From positions 185,318 through 249,317 of the forward strand of contig VXBA01005490.1 of the NCBI GenBank assembly GCA_013399895.1: a DNA stretch of 64,000 bases, read 5' to 3'. A program made the translations under genes and the position numbers. The notes under the pieces are model-generated. The model searched no databases and was not told where the DNA came from. It was given only the letters and a program-made list of their open reading frames with translations. Positions 1 through 51,600 of this stretch are shown here, piece by piece. This stretch comes from Serilophus lunatus (taxonomy: Eukaryota; Chordata; Aves; Passeriformes; Eurylaimidae). Position 1 is the first letter of the stretch. Every line of letters begins with the position of its first letter.

Positions 1-167
1 CACTTGTCAATACTGTCAGCATAGGCACTTTCATTTTCATAGTGTTTGAAATGCAATGTTCGAGTTACCTCATATCCTTATACAAACCATAGACTTCAGT
101 AAAGATACATCAGGGTAGGTGGGATACTATAACAACATTTAGCATATTGTTATACTATTCCACCCAC
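1..167 (-). other. GRIA2 intron 13, 5' part
   Basis: Starts with the donor GTGGGT at 167 and runs off the left edge. Apart from the editing hairpin nothing else is recognisable. Confidence 0.9.

Positions 168-174
<7 letters not shown>
108..174 (-). promoter_or_regulatory. GRIA2: R/G-site RNA-editing hairpin (exon 13/intron 13)
   Basis: On the transcript strand the last bases of exon 13 and the start of intron 13 fold back on themselves: the arm from about 174 to 146 (CATTAAGGTGGGTGGAATAG and on) pairs with the arm from about 136 to 108 (ending CCCACCTACCCTGATG). The loop contains GCTAA at 143-139, the pentaloop known from the mammalian GluA2 R/G substrate. The edited adenosine is at 169 and the donor GT at 167-166 lies inside the stem. 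In mammals ADAR1 and ADAR2 deaminate this site, changing arginine 764 to glycine and speeding recovery from desensitisation. The sequence appears nearly unchanged from the mammalian element as I recall it. Function in this species is inferred. Confidence 0.93.
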
Positions 175-40812
<40,638 letters not shown>

Positions 40813-43237
40813 CTACAAGGAAGAAAGACAGACAATTAGGTGGGAGAATGTATTAGAAGAAATTATTGAAAAGTTTATTGTGTATATATTTATGAGAAAT
40901 GTATGTCTGAGAAAACGCTTGATCACATAAATACTGGGAAAAAAAAGTAATACTCTGCTATGGATATTATTATTTGTTAGTATTATTAATCAGTAATATA
41001 AAGCTTCCACAAGAAAAAAATAACAAAAAGAAAATACCAGAAATGTGGTTTGCATTCCTAGACAATTAATTCAGAACTAAAACTCACCAATTTATTCTTA
41101 AATTCAATTTATACTGTAAAGAATAGCGATGCAAACATCAATTGCAGTTGCAATTTAAAAAATGAGTCATTGTGACCACACATACCATTATGGAAATAGA
41201 TAATGTTTTTTCATGTTAAAGATAAACTGACTGTGAGGTCAAGACTCACTGAGCTTTTTGTACAATACTTTAAATAACTTTTCATTTGTGGAAATATAAA
41301 GCCAAAACTAAAAGCACATATACTAACAGGAGTATGAAGTCTATCTGCTTTAAAACCCTTCCGTTTCAAGGCATTATTTTAATTCCTGCTTTGTAGGACT
41401 CAGCAAAAGTTGGTCCTCCTGGATGACACTTGCGGTCATGTTGCAGAAAGAATAACCTCATAGTGTAAATAACATGCTGATTATTCACTTTTTATTACTG
41501 GAGATAATTCAAGTCAATTGAATGCAACTGACCACCACAGCCTGTGCAAAAGAGGTAGTTCTGGGTTACTGTCTTCTTTGACATTGCAGGGTAATACTAG
41601 TGCCCAAGTCCTAAAACCAGGGTACAGTAATGAAATGTTCATTTCTGATTAACTCACATCTAACCCTTATGCATTTTTTGGTTTGAGAGTCACATTGAAC
41701 AAGACACATCCTTCTAGAGAAAACATCTAGTCAGCCTCACTGCAAATCCTGCTACACCTGACCTGCTTATATATAGAAATCAAAGGGTAATTGAAGCTAA
41801 TTTTGCCCAGCTATTTAATGCACTAATCCTTGAATATAATTCATATAAGGGTAAAAATAAGTTGAGTTATTTTTAAAATTTCTTAGATTTGAATTATTTA
41901 TCTTTCAAAGTTATTGTATCTTTATTTTGAAAATTGTATTTATTTAAAAAAAATCCCTTTACACTTGTTATTACTCATTGATAACCTGTTTTCATGGCTT
42001 TGTCTATGTATATTTGTTACCAGTCATCTCTCATGTCCTAATTACTCCTATATTCCCAATAAAAGCACCTAAACAGTATGAGTGGAATTCTGAGTATTCC
42101 AGTTTTTGGTTATCACTTATTATCTTTAATTAGGTCAGAATTTTGCCTCAGGTGATAAAATATGAGTGATTAAAAAACTTAATGAGTAGCACCTCTTTAC
42201 AGAAGGATACTGAAGTTTTTCTAGGGCTTTGATAGCCCCAACTGCAAATTGTTACAGAATCATAGAACTGCTGAGGTTGGAGAAGAGCCTTAATATTAGA
42301 GTCAAACAATTAACCCAGCACTGCCAAGTCCAACACTAAACCATTATCTTAAGTGCCACATCCCCAACAGCTTTTAAGTATGTCCAGGGATAGTTACTCA
42401 ACCACTTCCCTGGCCCACCTGTTCCAATGCTTCGCAACCCTTCTCGTGAGGAAATTTTTCGTAATGTCCACTCTAAATGTACCCTAGCCCAACTTGAGTC
42501 CATTTCCTCTTCTATTGCTTGTCACCTGGGAGAAGAAACCAACCTCCATACTGCTAAAACCTCCTTTCAGGTAGTTGTAGAGAGGGATAAGGTGTCTCCC
42601 AACCCTCCTTGTCTCCAGGCTAAGCATCCCCAGCTCTCTCAGGGGCTCCTCGTACAACTTGGGCTCCAAACCTTCGAGTTCCATTGCCCTTCTCTGGACA
42701 CGCTTTAGCACCTCAATGTAGTGAGGAGCGCAAAACTAAACACAAGATTTGAGGTGCAGCCTCACCAGAGCATCATACAGGTGTACATTCACTGCCCTGG
42801 TCCTGATGGCAACAATAATCTTAATACAAGCAAGGGTGCCATTGTCCTTGGCCACCTAGGAACACTGATGGCTCATGCTCATCCGACTGTTGACCAGCAC
42901 CTCTCAGGTCCTTTCCTTCTGGATAATTTTCCAGCCACTCTGCCCTCAGCCTGTAACACTGTAAGGGGCTGTTGTGACCCAAGGACAAGATTTGTCATTT
43001 CACCTTGTTGCACGTCACACAAAATGGCCTTGGCCCATCAATCCAGCCCATCCAGATCCCTCTGCAGAGCCTTTCAACCCTCCACCAGATCAACACTCCC
43101 TCTCAACTTGGTGTCACCTGCAAACTGACTGAGGGTGTACCCAAACCACTTGTCTAGACTGTTGATAAATACATTAAACAGAACTGGCCACAACACTGAG
43201 CCCAATCACTGAGTGATTGGCTGTATATTGGTTTTTC

Positions 43238-44091
43238 TGTGGCCAGGTTTTGGTGGCAGTGGGGGGGGCTGAGGGAGAGGCTTCTTCGAGAAGCTACTGG
43301 AAGTTTCCCCATGCCCAGGCTGGGCTCGCTGCTGGCCAAGGCCGGGCCAATCAGTAGTTGGCAGAACGCCTCTGTGATAACATATTTAAGAAAGAAGAAA
43401 AAAAAAAGAGGTGGTTGGGAAATGAAGATGGCTGCCGGAGAGGAGCAGGGTGAGAGCTTGTGAACAACAACGCAGACACCAAGGTCAGTGCAGAAGGAGG
43501 GGGAGGAGATGCTCCTGGCGCCGGAGCTGAGATCCAGCTGCAGCCCATGGGGCAGACCATGGTGAAGCAGCTGTGCCCCTGCAGCCCAGGGAGGACCACA
43601 GGAGTGCAGAGATCCACCTGTAGCCCGTGGAGGAGCCACGCCGGAGCAGGTGGATGCTGGGGNGTTTGTGAGAGGAACTGTATCCTGTGAGGGATGGACC
43701 CCATGGAATGTGGCTGGAAGGACTCCTCTTCCCAAGCAGCGGCTGAGAACAGCAACTGACCACAGCAACACCTCCCCCCCCCACCTCACCTTTTTCCCTT
43801 GACCGCTGCGGGAGAATAGGTTGGATGTAAGAAGGAGGGGGGTGGGGGGTAAAAGGTGTCTTTTAGTGTCTCACTCTTAGCTCTGATCTTGTTAGTAATA
43901 AATTTGATTATTATTCCCACATGGAGTCTTGTTTTGCCTGTGACGGTGATTAAGAAAGAATCTGTTATAGTCCTTATCATGAATAACGAAACCTCTCGTT
44001 ATATTCTCTCTCTCCTCTATAGTTGAGCAAGGGGGAGTGAGAAAGTGGCTGTAGTGGGCCCCTGGCACCCAGCCTGGGTTAAACCACTACA
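43238..44091 (+). mobile_element. Solo LTR inserted in CR1
   Basis: About 854 bases beginning TGTGGCCAGGTTTTGGTGGC and ending AAACCACTACA. It holds the landmarks of the family also found at 25577-26215 (minus), plus the 3' part missing there: AGTAATAAATTTGATTATTA with an AATAAA signal, GTCTTGTTTTGCCTGTGACGG, and GGGCCCCTGGCACCCAGCCT. CR1 sequence lies on both sides, about 20 bases of which were lost at the junction; I could not confirm a target-site duplication. It contains one ambiguous base (43663). No internal retroviral genes remain. Confidence 0.85.
43663..43663. other. Single ambiguous base (n)
   Basis: One unresolved base inside the GC-rich repeat units of the solo LTR. Translations across it contain an X. 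It reflects consensus uncertainty, not biology. Confidence 0.99.
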
Positions 44092-46432
44092 GGCTGTCAG
44101 GTGGATTTAACTCAATTCACCACTACTCTCTGGGCCGAGCCATCCACCAGTTTTTCATTCCTCCAAGCCATGAGTAGCCAGTCTCCCCAAGAGAATGCTG
44201 TGAGAAATGGTGTCAAAGGCTCTACTAAAGTCCAGGCAGACAATATTCACAGCCTTTCCCTCATCTATCAAGCAGGTCACCTTGCCAAAGAATGAGATCA
44301 GGCTGGTCAAGCAGGACCTCCCTTTCAAAATCTGTGTCGGCTGGGCCTGATCATCCATTTGATCTGCATGTGCCTTGTGACAGGATTCAAGATGACCTGC
44401 TTCATGACATTCCTCGGAACTGACGTCCAGCTGACAGGCCAGATCATCCTTCCAGCTCCTGTAGACGGGGGTGTTACATTTGCAAATTTCCAGACAACTA
44501 AGACTTTCCTGGTCCCGGCAGGCTTGGTGCCATGTAAACTGACCCACAACAAAATCAATCAGAATTCCACTGATGACCAGGCTCAGAGCCAGGTATTGAT
44601 CTTCTGGCTCTTCCTGTTTCTTCCCTTATCATTCCCTGCAGCTGGAAGGGTACAGGAAGACACCGTTTTTGATCCTGATTCATCAACCAGTCATCCCAAG
44701 TCCCTGAAGTCTCAATTGCTCTCAGACTTCTCGTTGCTACCAGCACGATAAATGAAACAAGGATTACAATCCAAGGACAGTATTCACGGCAGGAAGCTTT
44801 CTCTTCATATCTTTAAACCAGGACTCAGGGAGGTAACAGATTTCTGAAAGAAGCTGCACTGGCTGGCATATGGGGCCTTCTGTTCCCTTTAGAAGGGAGT
44901 CTCCCACAACAATGACACACTCATCTTTTCTTTATGGAAGCAGTTTTGATGCAGAGCATGGGCCAACTTAACCTCAGCAACACTTCCATGCTCCACCATG
45001 AACAATTTTCTTCATTTTTGTTACATTTCTCTTGCGGAGGCTCACACCCATTATGTGAGGGCACCTGGGAAGTTGGGGTAGTCACAGAGGAGACACACCA
45101 GCAATACCAACTACACTATACTTGTTACCACTGCCTCCTATCTGTTAAGTCACTGCGTTCAGCACAGCAGAGAGAGGAGAAGGAATCCTCCATATCAAGT
45201 ATCATGTCTGTCTGTCCAGTCTTTCTCAGGGAAAAAAGGGTGAGATACCAGTAGTCCTTTTCTCACTATCTCTCTCCTCTGTCTGATACTCCTCAACCTA
45301 CTCACCTCCTCCTGAAGCTCCGTCACTCAGTGAAGGAGTTCCCCTACCTGGGCACACCTCCCACAGGAGTGTTCACTGCTGCTAGTCAATACTGGGATAA
45401 GAGCAGGATCCACCCTGCAGTCTGGCATCTGTGTGGCAGCATGTTCCTATTGGAGCCCTGTGTGGGCAGCTGTGTCATGTTGAACAAAGATTTTTTTAAA
45501 AAAGGCTGTGAATTTTCTGAACAGCTTTACTGTTTAAGTTACTGGAACTCCTTGTTCAATTTCAAATCATTATGCTTTCACTGAGACAAAACCAACTCAT
45601 TACCCCCACACACACAAATGAGTAATTGTTTAGCAATGGCTCAATACTTTCTGAACTTACTACAATAAAGGCATTAATGTATCAACTCACCTTCAAAAAT
45701 GCACATTAAAATAAAGCATCAGTTTACTTCTGGATCCCTGGGTGAGAATTTTGCAGAACACTGTAACTGGCACATTACTGTGACCTTCTGTATTAAACCA
45801 TTTTAATGCTGCATATAAGGTGACAGAGACAACAACAATGTAATCCCAAGACCACTGAAAAATAAAAATGGTTTATGTCACTATTGTCAACACCTAGGAT
45901 GCTATCACATCTCCTGTTGCTTTTACTGCTTTTCTTCCATCACCAGTCAGTGATTTTAGATATAGATGGAATAGCATTTGCCTACAACAGCCAAAAACTA
46001 AGCCCAGCTGCCTGGACCATAAAATTTGAAAATTACAGGTGGTGCCTTTTCAGAATCACCATTGCCACTGCTAATAGAGAGAAAAATATGGCTCTTCATG
46101 GGACCATACTCCAGTCTGTGTCTTAGATACTCCCCCATGCTCCCCTCCCCTTCCTGCCACTGGAGACATTTGGATCTGTCAGGCCCTGGCTAAACATCTC
46201 TGGGGTAATGAAGTTTAAACTGCTGATGCTATTGGACTCTGCCCTTGCTCCTGAACTCATGTAACTAAATAGACACCAAGTTCCGTTAAAAAAAAACATT
46301 AAGCTTGGAAAAAGGGAAAAAAAAGTCACAACTAATCATCCCAATTACTGGTGACGCCACATAGAAAGAGTTCAGATTATTTATGGTAGGCTTTAAACGT
46401 GAACCATGGCTATTTAAAGAGGGCATGTAGTG

Positions 46433-46751
46433 AGTCTGGCTGGGATGGCAATCACTTTCCAAATAGCTACATACATGATACCGTGTTTTGCATTTGTGAC
46501 CAAAACAGCAGTGCTAACACACCGTTTTAGTTATTGCTGGGCAGTGTTTTCACAGTGTCAAGTCTTTCTCTTTTTTTCCTTGGGCAAGTGATTATCCTTG
46601 CATCACTTGTTTTCTCTTAAACTCTCTTTATTTTGACCCATGAGTTTTCTCACTTTTGTTCTCCCTATTTTGTCCTCTGTACACTGTGAGCAGAGGGGAG
46701 CAAGTGAGTCGTTGTGAGCTCTCTGCTGGTGGTTAGGAACAACCCCTGACA
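46433..46751 (+). mobile_element. LTR with internal deletion (family related to 48067-48630)
   Basis: The left part (46433-46577) has GGCTGGGATGGC, GTGTTTTGCATTTGTGACCA, GTGCTAACACACC and TTAGTTATTGCTGGGCAGTG. The right part (46615-46751) has AAACTCTCTTTATTTTGACC, CATGAGTTTTCTCACTTTTG and GGGGAGCAAGTGAG. The promoter region between them (the part with the TATA box in the copy at 48067) is missing. A solo LTR relic, boundaries approximate. Confidence 0.75.
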
Positions 46752-48066
46752 AGGTACATGTGTTATTCTACCTTCCACCCAAAGTGCAGACCTGTTAATA
46801 TCCCCTGCACTGTGATTCAATTGTGAAGGAGCTCTGTACCTCTTCGGTGATACAAACATGTGCCAGTACACTCTCTTCAGAAGACAACTGCTGTCCTTTC
46901 AAACTAAACATCCTCCCTGACACGGCGCAAACTCATATAACTTCTCATCTTGAGTTATTTACTTCCTATTGACCAAATAGAGTACTCTTGGATTAACTCT
47001 GCATTTAATAAACTTTACACCTGATAAGTCATCAATCCTTACATGTGTCTTTTGGGGAAAGTTGGTAAAACTGGAATTTTTATCTCCTCTCTTTCATAAA
47101 GACAAAGATAAGTAAAAAGCACCACTTCCACCTGGGCAAATCAAGTTATTGTAGTGCTAAGTACTTAGAGGAGCTGCAGTTTAAAAGCTGAATTGCACAT
47201 ACATGTGTAAACAATGCCAACAAATGATACAATAAAAGTAAAAACATTTTATATTTTAAAAATCATTATGAAACCTGCCAAACAGATATAATATCTTATT
47301 TAATTCAACCAGGGAGAGCTCCCTGAATGCTAGAAGAAAGCGGTCTGCAATACAAATCTTGAAAATATGGATATAACTCATGTAGGTCAGCCAGAAAATC
47401 GAGATCAACTTTAATCCAGGTAAAAGTAAATTTTCATCATCAGTGATCAATGTCACAGTCGCACACTGAAGAATCTCAGTGCCATGCTTTTGTTTGTGAA
47501 ATTCTTCTAAAGGTAAGCGGGCGGACGCCTATGCCATGTAATAAGAACTTGATAAAAATAAGGTTTTAGACTTTGTCTTGAGGTAAATTCTTGCAATTGT
47601 TCCAGAAGTTTGCTATTCTAGGAGCAGAAGGGGAAAGAAGGGATGGTACTTCTGAATATAATGGTGATCCAGTGGATAATGCAGAAAGTACAATTGCTTT
47701 TGGCAGGATTCCCACCTAAGTCTGCAGTCATGTTGCTGTTGCTGGGAGACGTTAGTTCTATGATTGTGAATCACAAGCTATTTACAGTTATTAGTGTAAA
47801 AAAGAATCATGATGATTAGGACTCATAAGCCATTGCAACATGAAAGATCTATTTCATTAATGACACTAGAAGCAACTGCCAGGATTCATTTCTTTCAGGG
47901 TCTCATATAAGAATTGGTTTTCTTTGGGTTTATGTTGTCCTTTCTAGAAATAGCCTATGGCTTACATAGCAACAAGAGGGGAAGAATATAGTAAGCTCAT
48001 TTTGTGATCAAATTCCTAGAGAGACTCTCCTCGAGTGGCAAATAACAGGAACTCCAAGAAACGGGA

Positions 48067-48630
48067 TGTGCTGATTTTGTCTGGGGTATAATTAATTGTC
48101 TTCACAGTGCCTAGTATGGGGCTATGTTTTGGATTTGTGCTGAACATAGACTTGATAATACAGAGATGGTTTTGTTACTGATGAATTCAGAACCAAGGCA
48201 TTGTCTGCTTTTTATACGGACACACTGGCAATAAAGTTGGGGCTGCATAGGACACAGCCAGGACAGGTAACCCAAAGGGATATTCCAGACCATATGGCAT
48301 CATGTTCAGTATATAAAGCAGGGGTGAAAAAGGAGGAAAATGGTGGGGGGACATGGGAGTGATGGCATTTGTATTCCCAAGTATCCAAGATGGGGCTTGG
48401 TCTCCTGGAGATGGCTGAGCACCTGCCTGCCCATGGGAAGCTCTGAATTAATTCTTTGTTTTCCTTTCCTTGTGTGTGCAGATTTTGCTTTCCCTACCAA
48501 ACTATCTTTATCTTAACCCACAAGTTTTCTAGCCTTTACCCTTCCAATTCTCTCCCTGATCCTGCAGGTGTGGGAATGAGCAAGTGGCTGTGTGGGGCTT
48601 GGTTGCTCACTGGGGTAAGACCACGATACA
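48067..48630 (+). mobile_element. Solo LTR, avian ERV family
   Basis: About 564 bases from TGTGCTGATTTTGTCTGGG to AAGACCACGATACA. It carries TATGGGGCTATGTTTTGGAT, GGATATTCCAGACCATATGG, a TATATAAA box at 48310-48317, GGAGATGGCTGAGCACCTGC and TATCTTTATCTTAACCCACA, landmarks of a common bird LTR as I remember it. No gag, pol or env flanks it, so it is a recombined solo LTR. It lies antisense to GRIA2. I found no convincing target-site duplication. Confidence 0.85.
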
Positions 48631-51600
48631 GGGTAAATAAATAAAGGTGCCTTCTTGTTCTTCTACTAACATAGCCAAGCACAAACCCAGTTTGCCCTTG
48701 TTTTCCAGAACACTGAAAATGTGTCCTAATCTTATTACAAAAGGTTGGACCTAGATTTACTCAACAAAATAAAGCTGAAGACTACAATGAGAAATAGGTG
48801 CCGAGTCAAAGAGAAGGAAAAACTATTTGCTCAGTTATTGACCCTTCTGTTGTTAACTACATCTGCCTCTTAAGAACTCCTTTTTACAATGCAGTCATAC
48901 TTTTCTCTCTTTCCAACTTTCTCCATTTCACTATCCTGTTTTTCAATGCACTCTATAGACAAGATAACCTGATATTCAGCACTGTGGTCATAACCAGTTC
49001 TTCAGAAATTAAGAAGTACAGCAATATATATTCTCTGCCTCTCATCATACAGTGTATTTCTGTGATGTATACCATCTTCTACACAAAGCTCAAGAAGTGT
49101 CAACTGAAGAATACACTTGCAAATTCAAACTACGAAAGTATCACAAATACACGTAGCTTTACACAAGGAAGTTAAGTCAGTTTAGGATTCATAGTTTGTA
49201 TGCATAATTGAAGAACTGAATCACAAAATCACATAAAAATAGTTGATAGATACGCATAGAAACTCTTTCTGATTAAGTCTTCCTAAGCCAAGATTTTCTT
49301 CCTTTAGTACTCTCCAAATAGAGAATAACGAACCTAATAATTGCTACATTCAGGGACAACTGCATTGCAAAAAGAAAAATAGCAAAATGCTCGTTTAACT
49401 AACTGAAACAAATGTCTAATAGTACCTGCTTACTAAGCTTCCAAACACTCGTATCGTGACTCTTAAAACACCTCAAATTTTTCCAAGTATCTCTGCATCT
49501 TTATTTATGAGAATCTTGATACTTGGTTTCTGGTTTCTGTCCAAAGGTGAAAATTTAAAATTACTGAGAAAGCATTCGCTATTCGGTGCTTAGATCTCAA
49601 ATGCTGCCCAGTATTAATATGGCTATATATTTTATTAAACTAACTTGGTCTACTCTGGTGTTAACAAAACTGCTTTAATATTAGCATAGGAGAATAAGTC
49701 TTCAGTGAAATTATTTTATCACACCCAAAAGAAACCAGAAACAATAATCATTTTCTTACTTCTACAAGAAAGAAACTATGGTGTAAGTGTAAAGAAAGAG
49801 TCCAGCATTGCTTCTCCAAAAGAGACCAAAACACAAAGAAACACTCATTGGTTTGAAAAGTACATAGATGAGTCAGAAGTAGCCAGGAACAAGATGTGGA
49901 AATGTCAACTGAATGCTCAGTTGACAATTTCAGCTTCCAAAAGACAATGTTATGGACAGCCAGACAGTGGAAAGGAACCACAAACAAGATAGAACAAAAG
50001 TAGCAAAAAACAAACAGGAAACACAGCTACTGAAAGAATTCACACATGATTGATACTGTATCAGAAAATCATTATGAAAATAGAAACAGTATGGATTGCT
50101 TCCAAAGCCATCAATAAAACTGCAGCACAGCAGACAGCATATTGTAGACACATTCCTACACTGTTTTTTTTTTTTTAACTGGTATTATACATTGTCTGCA
50201 AGGTCTGTGTTATCCATTCACATTATAACATTACCTTATTGATGTAACCATCACTTCAGGAAGAATGAATAAAGCAGGTCCACCCAGAGAACCACAAAGG
50301 AATACGTATTTAAACAGAACAACTTGGTATGAGATTACTTTTTCTGAGGCCAGGGTAGGCTAACTGAAATTGGGAAAACAAAAGTTCCCCAAGGGTCAAA
50401 GAAGAGTGTAATAACTGAAAGACAATAGACCAAAGCTTCATGGTACGAATCAATAAAACATGGGCACAGAAACCAAACAAAGGCTGAGATTTTAAAATTC
50501 AAAAATATCTTTTATCATAACTGAGAGGCAATCAATGCCAATTAAAAAAATCAATGGCAATCAGAACTAAAAGTATGCTACACTTCTGGATAACAAAACA
50601 TTGAATTACGTGGAAAAGACTTTCCCCTTTTGTCTCTTTCTGCAAATTTCAATTTCAGCACCAATAAATGTGGGTTTTTATCTGATTTTTTGCTTTTTAG
50701 GAAATCTGCATCCCTGACAATATAGACATTCAGTACTGATCTAAACTGTATTTTCCTCTTTGCAGATTGGACATACATATATCTCAAGGGAAAAAAAAAT
50801 GAAACCAACCAGACCTCATTGGGAAAGGTAAAAATTGAATATTCAGATCACACACAAAGAAAAAGAATGATGTGGACCTCATGCATATTTCAGTGATGAG
50901 CTCCTCACCTGTACATTCAGCATTAATGCGCAAAACACGACAGTGCAACAGATGGAGTTTGCAAATCAATGGTCTGTAACAGAACGGGAAGGAGGGACAA
51001 CACACACTCAGTTTTGAATAGAGATGACCAGGAAAGTTCTCACAGCCTCAGAGACAGAAAAAGGAAAAAATTAAATCCTGAGGCCAGAATGACTGTAGAG
51101 AACAATTATGGTGGAGCAGATACAAAGGATGTGGATTATTTCACCTTTTCTAGAAGAAATGCAGTCTTCAGTTATTGCCACAACCTAAACTGCATGCTCA
51201 GAGGTTACACAACTAAGTAAAACTTCTCACATCATGCTATTAGCAAAAGCAGCTCTGATCATTTTATAAAATAAGGCTCAAAACCTGGTTTGCTGCGGAA
51301 CAAAACAAGTTCAAAAGCCAGAGGAAAGGCAGATTAATCTATTTAAACCAGTCAATCATACTTCACACTGAGGAAAGAAACTCATGCCAACATCGGATAT
51401 TTTAAGCAAGCACAAAAAAAGCCTTCCAGAAGTTAGTAGCCATCTGTTAGGAAAGTACATGATGATACGGCACAGATTCTCTATATGCTAATGCTGCAAT
51501 AATGAAGGTGGTAAGTAAACATCATGTTCATGATGAAACAACAGGTCAGAAGAACAATCTGTTTCAATGACAGTTGCATTCAATTACATATTGTTTGGCT

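Larger units (their letters stand above)
42254..45484 (-). mobile_element. CR1 LINE, degenerate, internally deleted, interrupted by an LTR
   Basis: The 3' end is at 42254 (reverse complement of AGAATCATAGAACTGCTGAGG) and the 5' limit near 45484. Minus-strand translation gives ORF1 relics: CAQVGELLH and VTELQEEVSRLRSIRQ (about 45360-45245), then VIVVGDSLLKGTEGPICQP (44918-44862), which matches the GDSL-type esterase of CR1 ORF1. At about 44580-44555 it jumps to reverse transcriptase: KGRSCLTSLISFF and VNIVCLDFSRAFDTISHSIL. The endonuclease and early RT are absent. After the LTR insertion it resumes with RT C-terminal sequence, LKRVQRRAMELEGLE and YEEPLRELGMLSLE (about 42710-42630). Several stops and frameshifts show that it is dead. 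Confidence 0.9.

Noticed and set aside
43154..43789. 211-codon and overlapping open frames on both strands
   Set aside because: They fall in the GC-rich short repeats of a solo LTR, include an ambiguous residue, and read open in several frames at once, which is typical of repeat sequence rather than a gene.
44155..44547. 130-codon minus-strand frame as a host gene
   Set aside because: It contains LDFSRAFDTISHSIL, the CR1 reverse transcriptase signature, and is part of a dead LINE.
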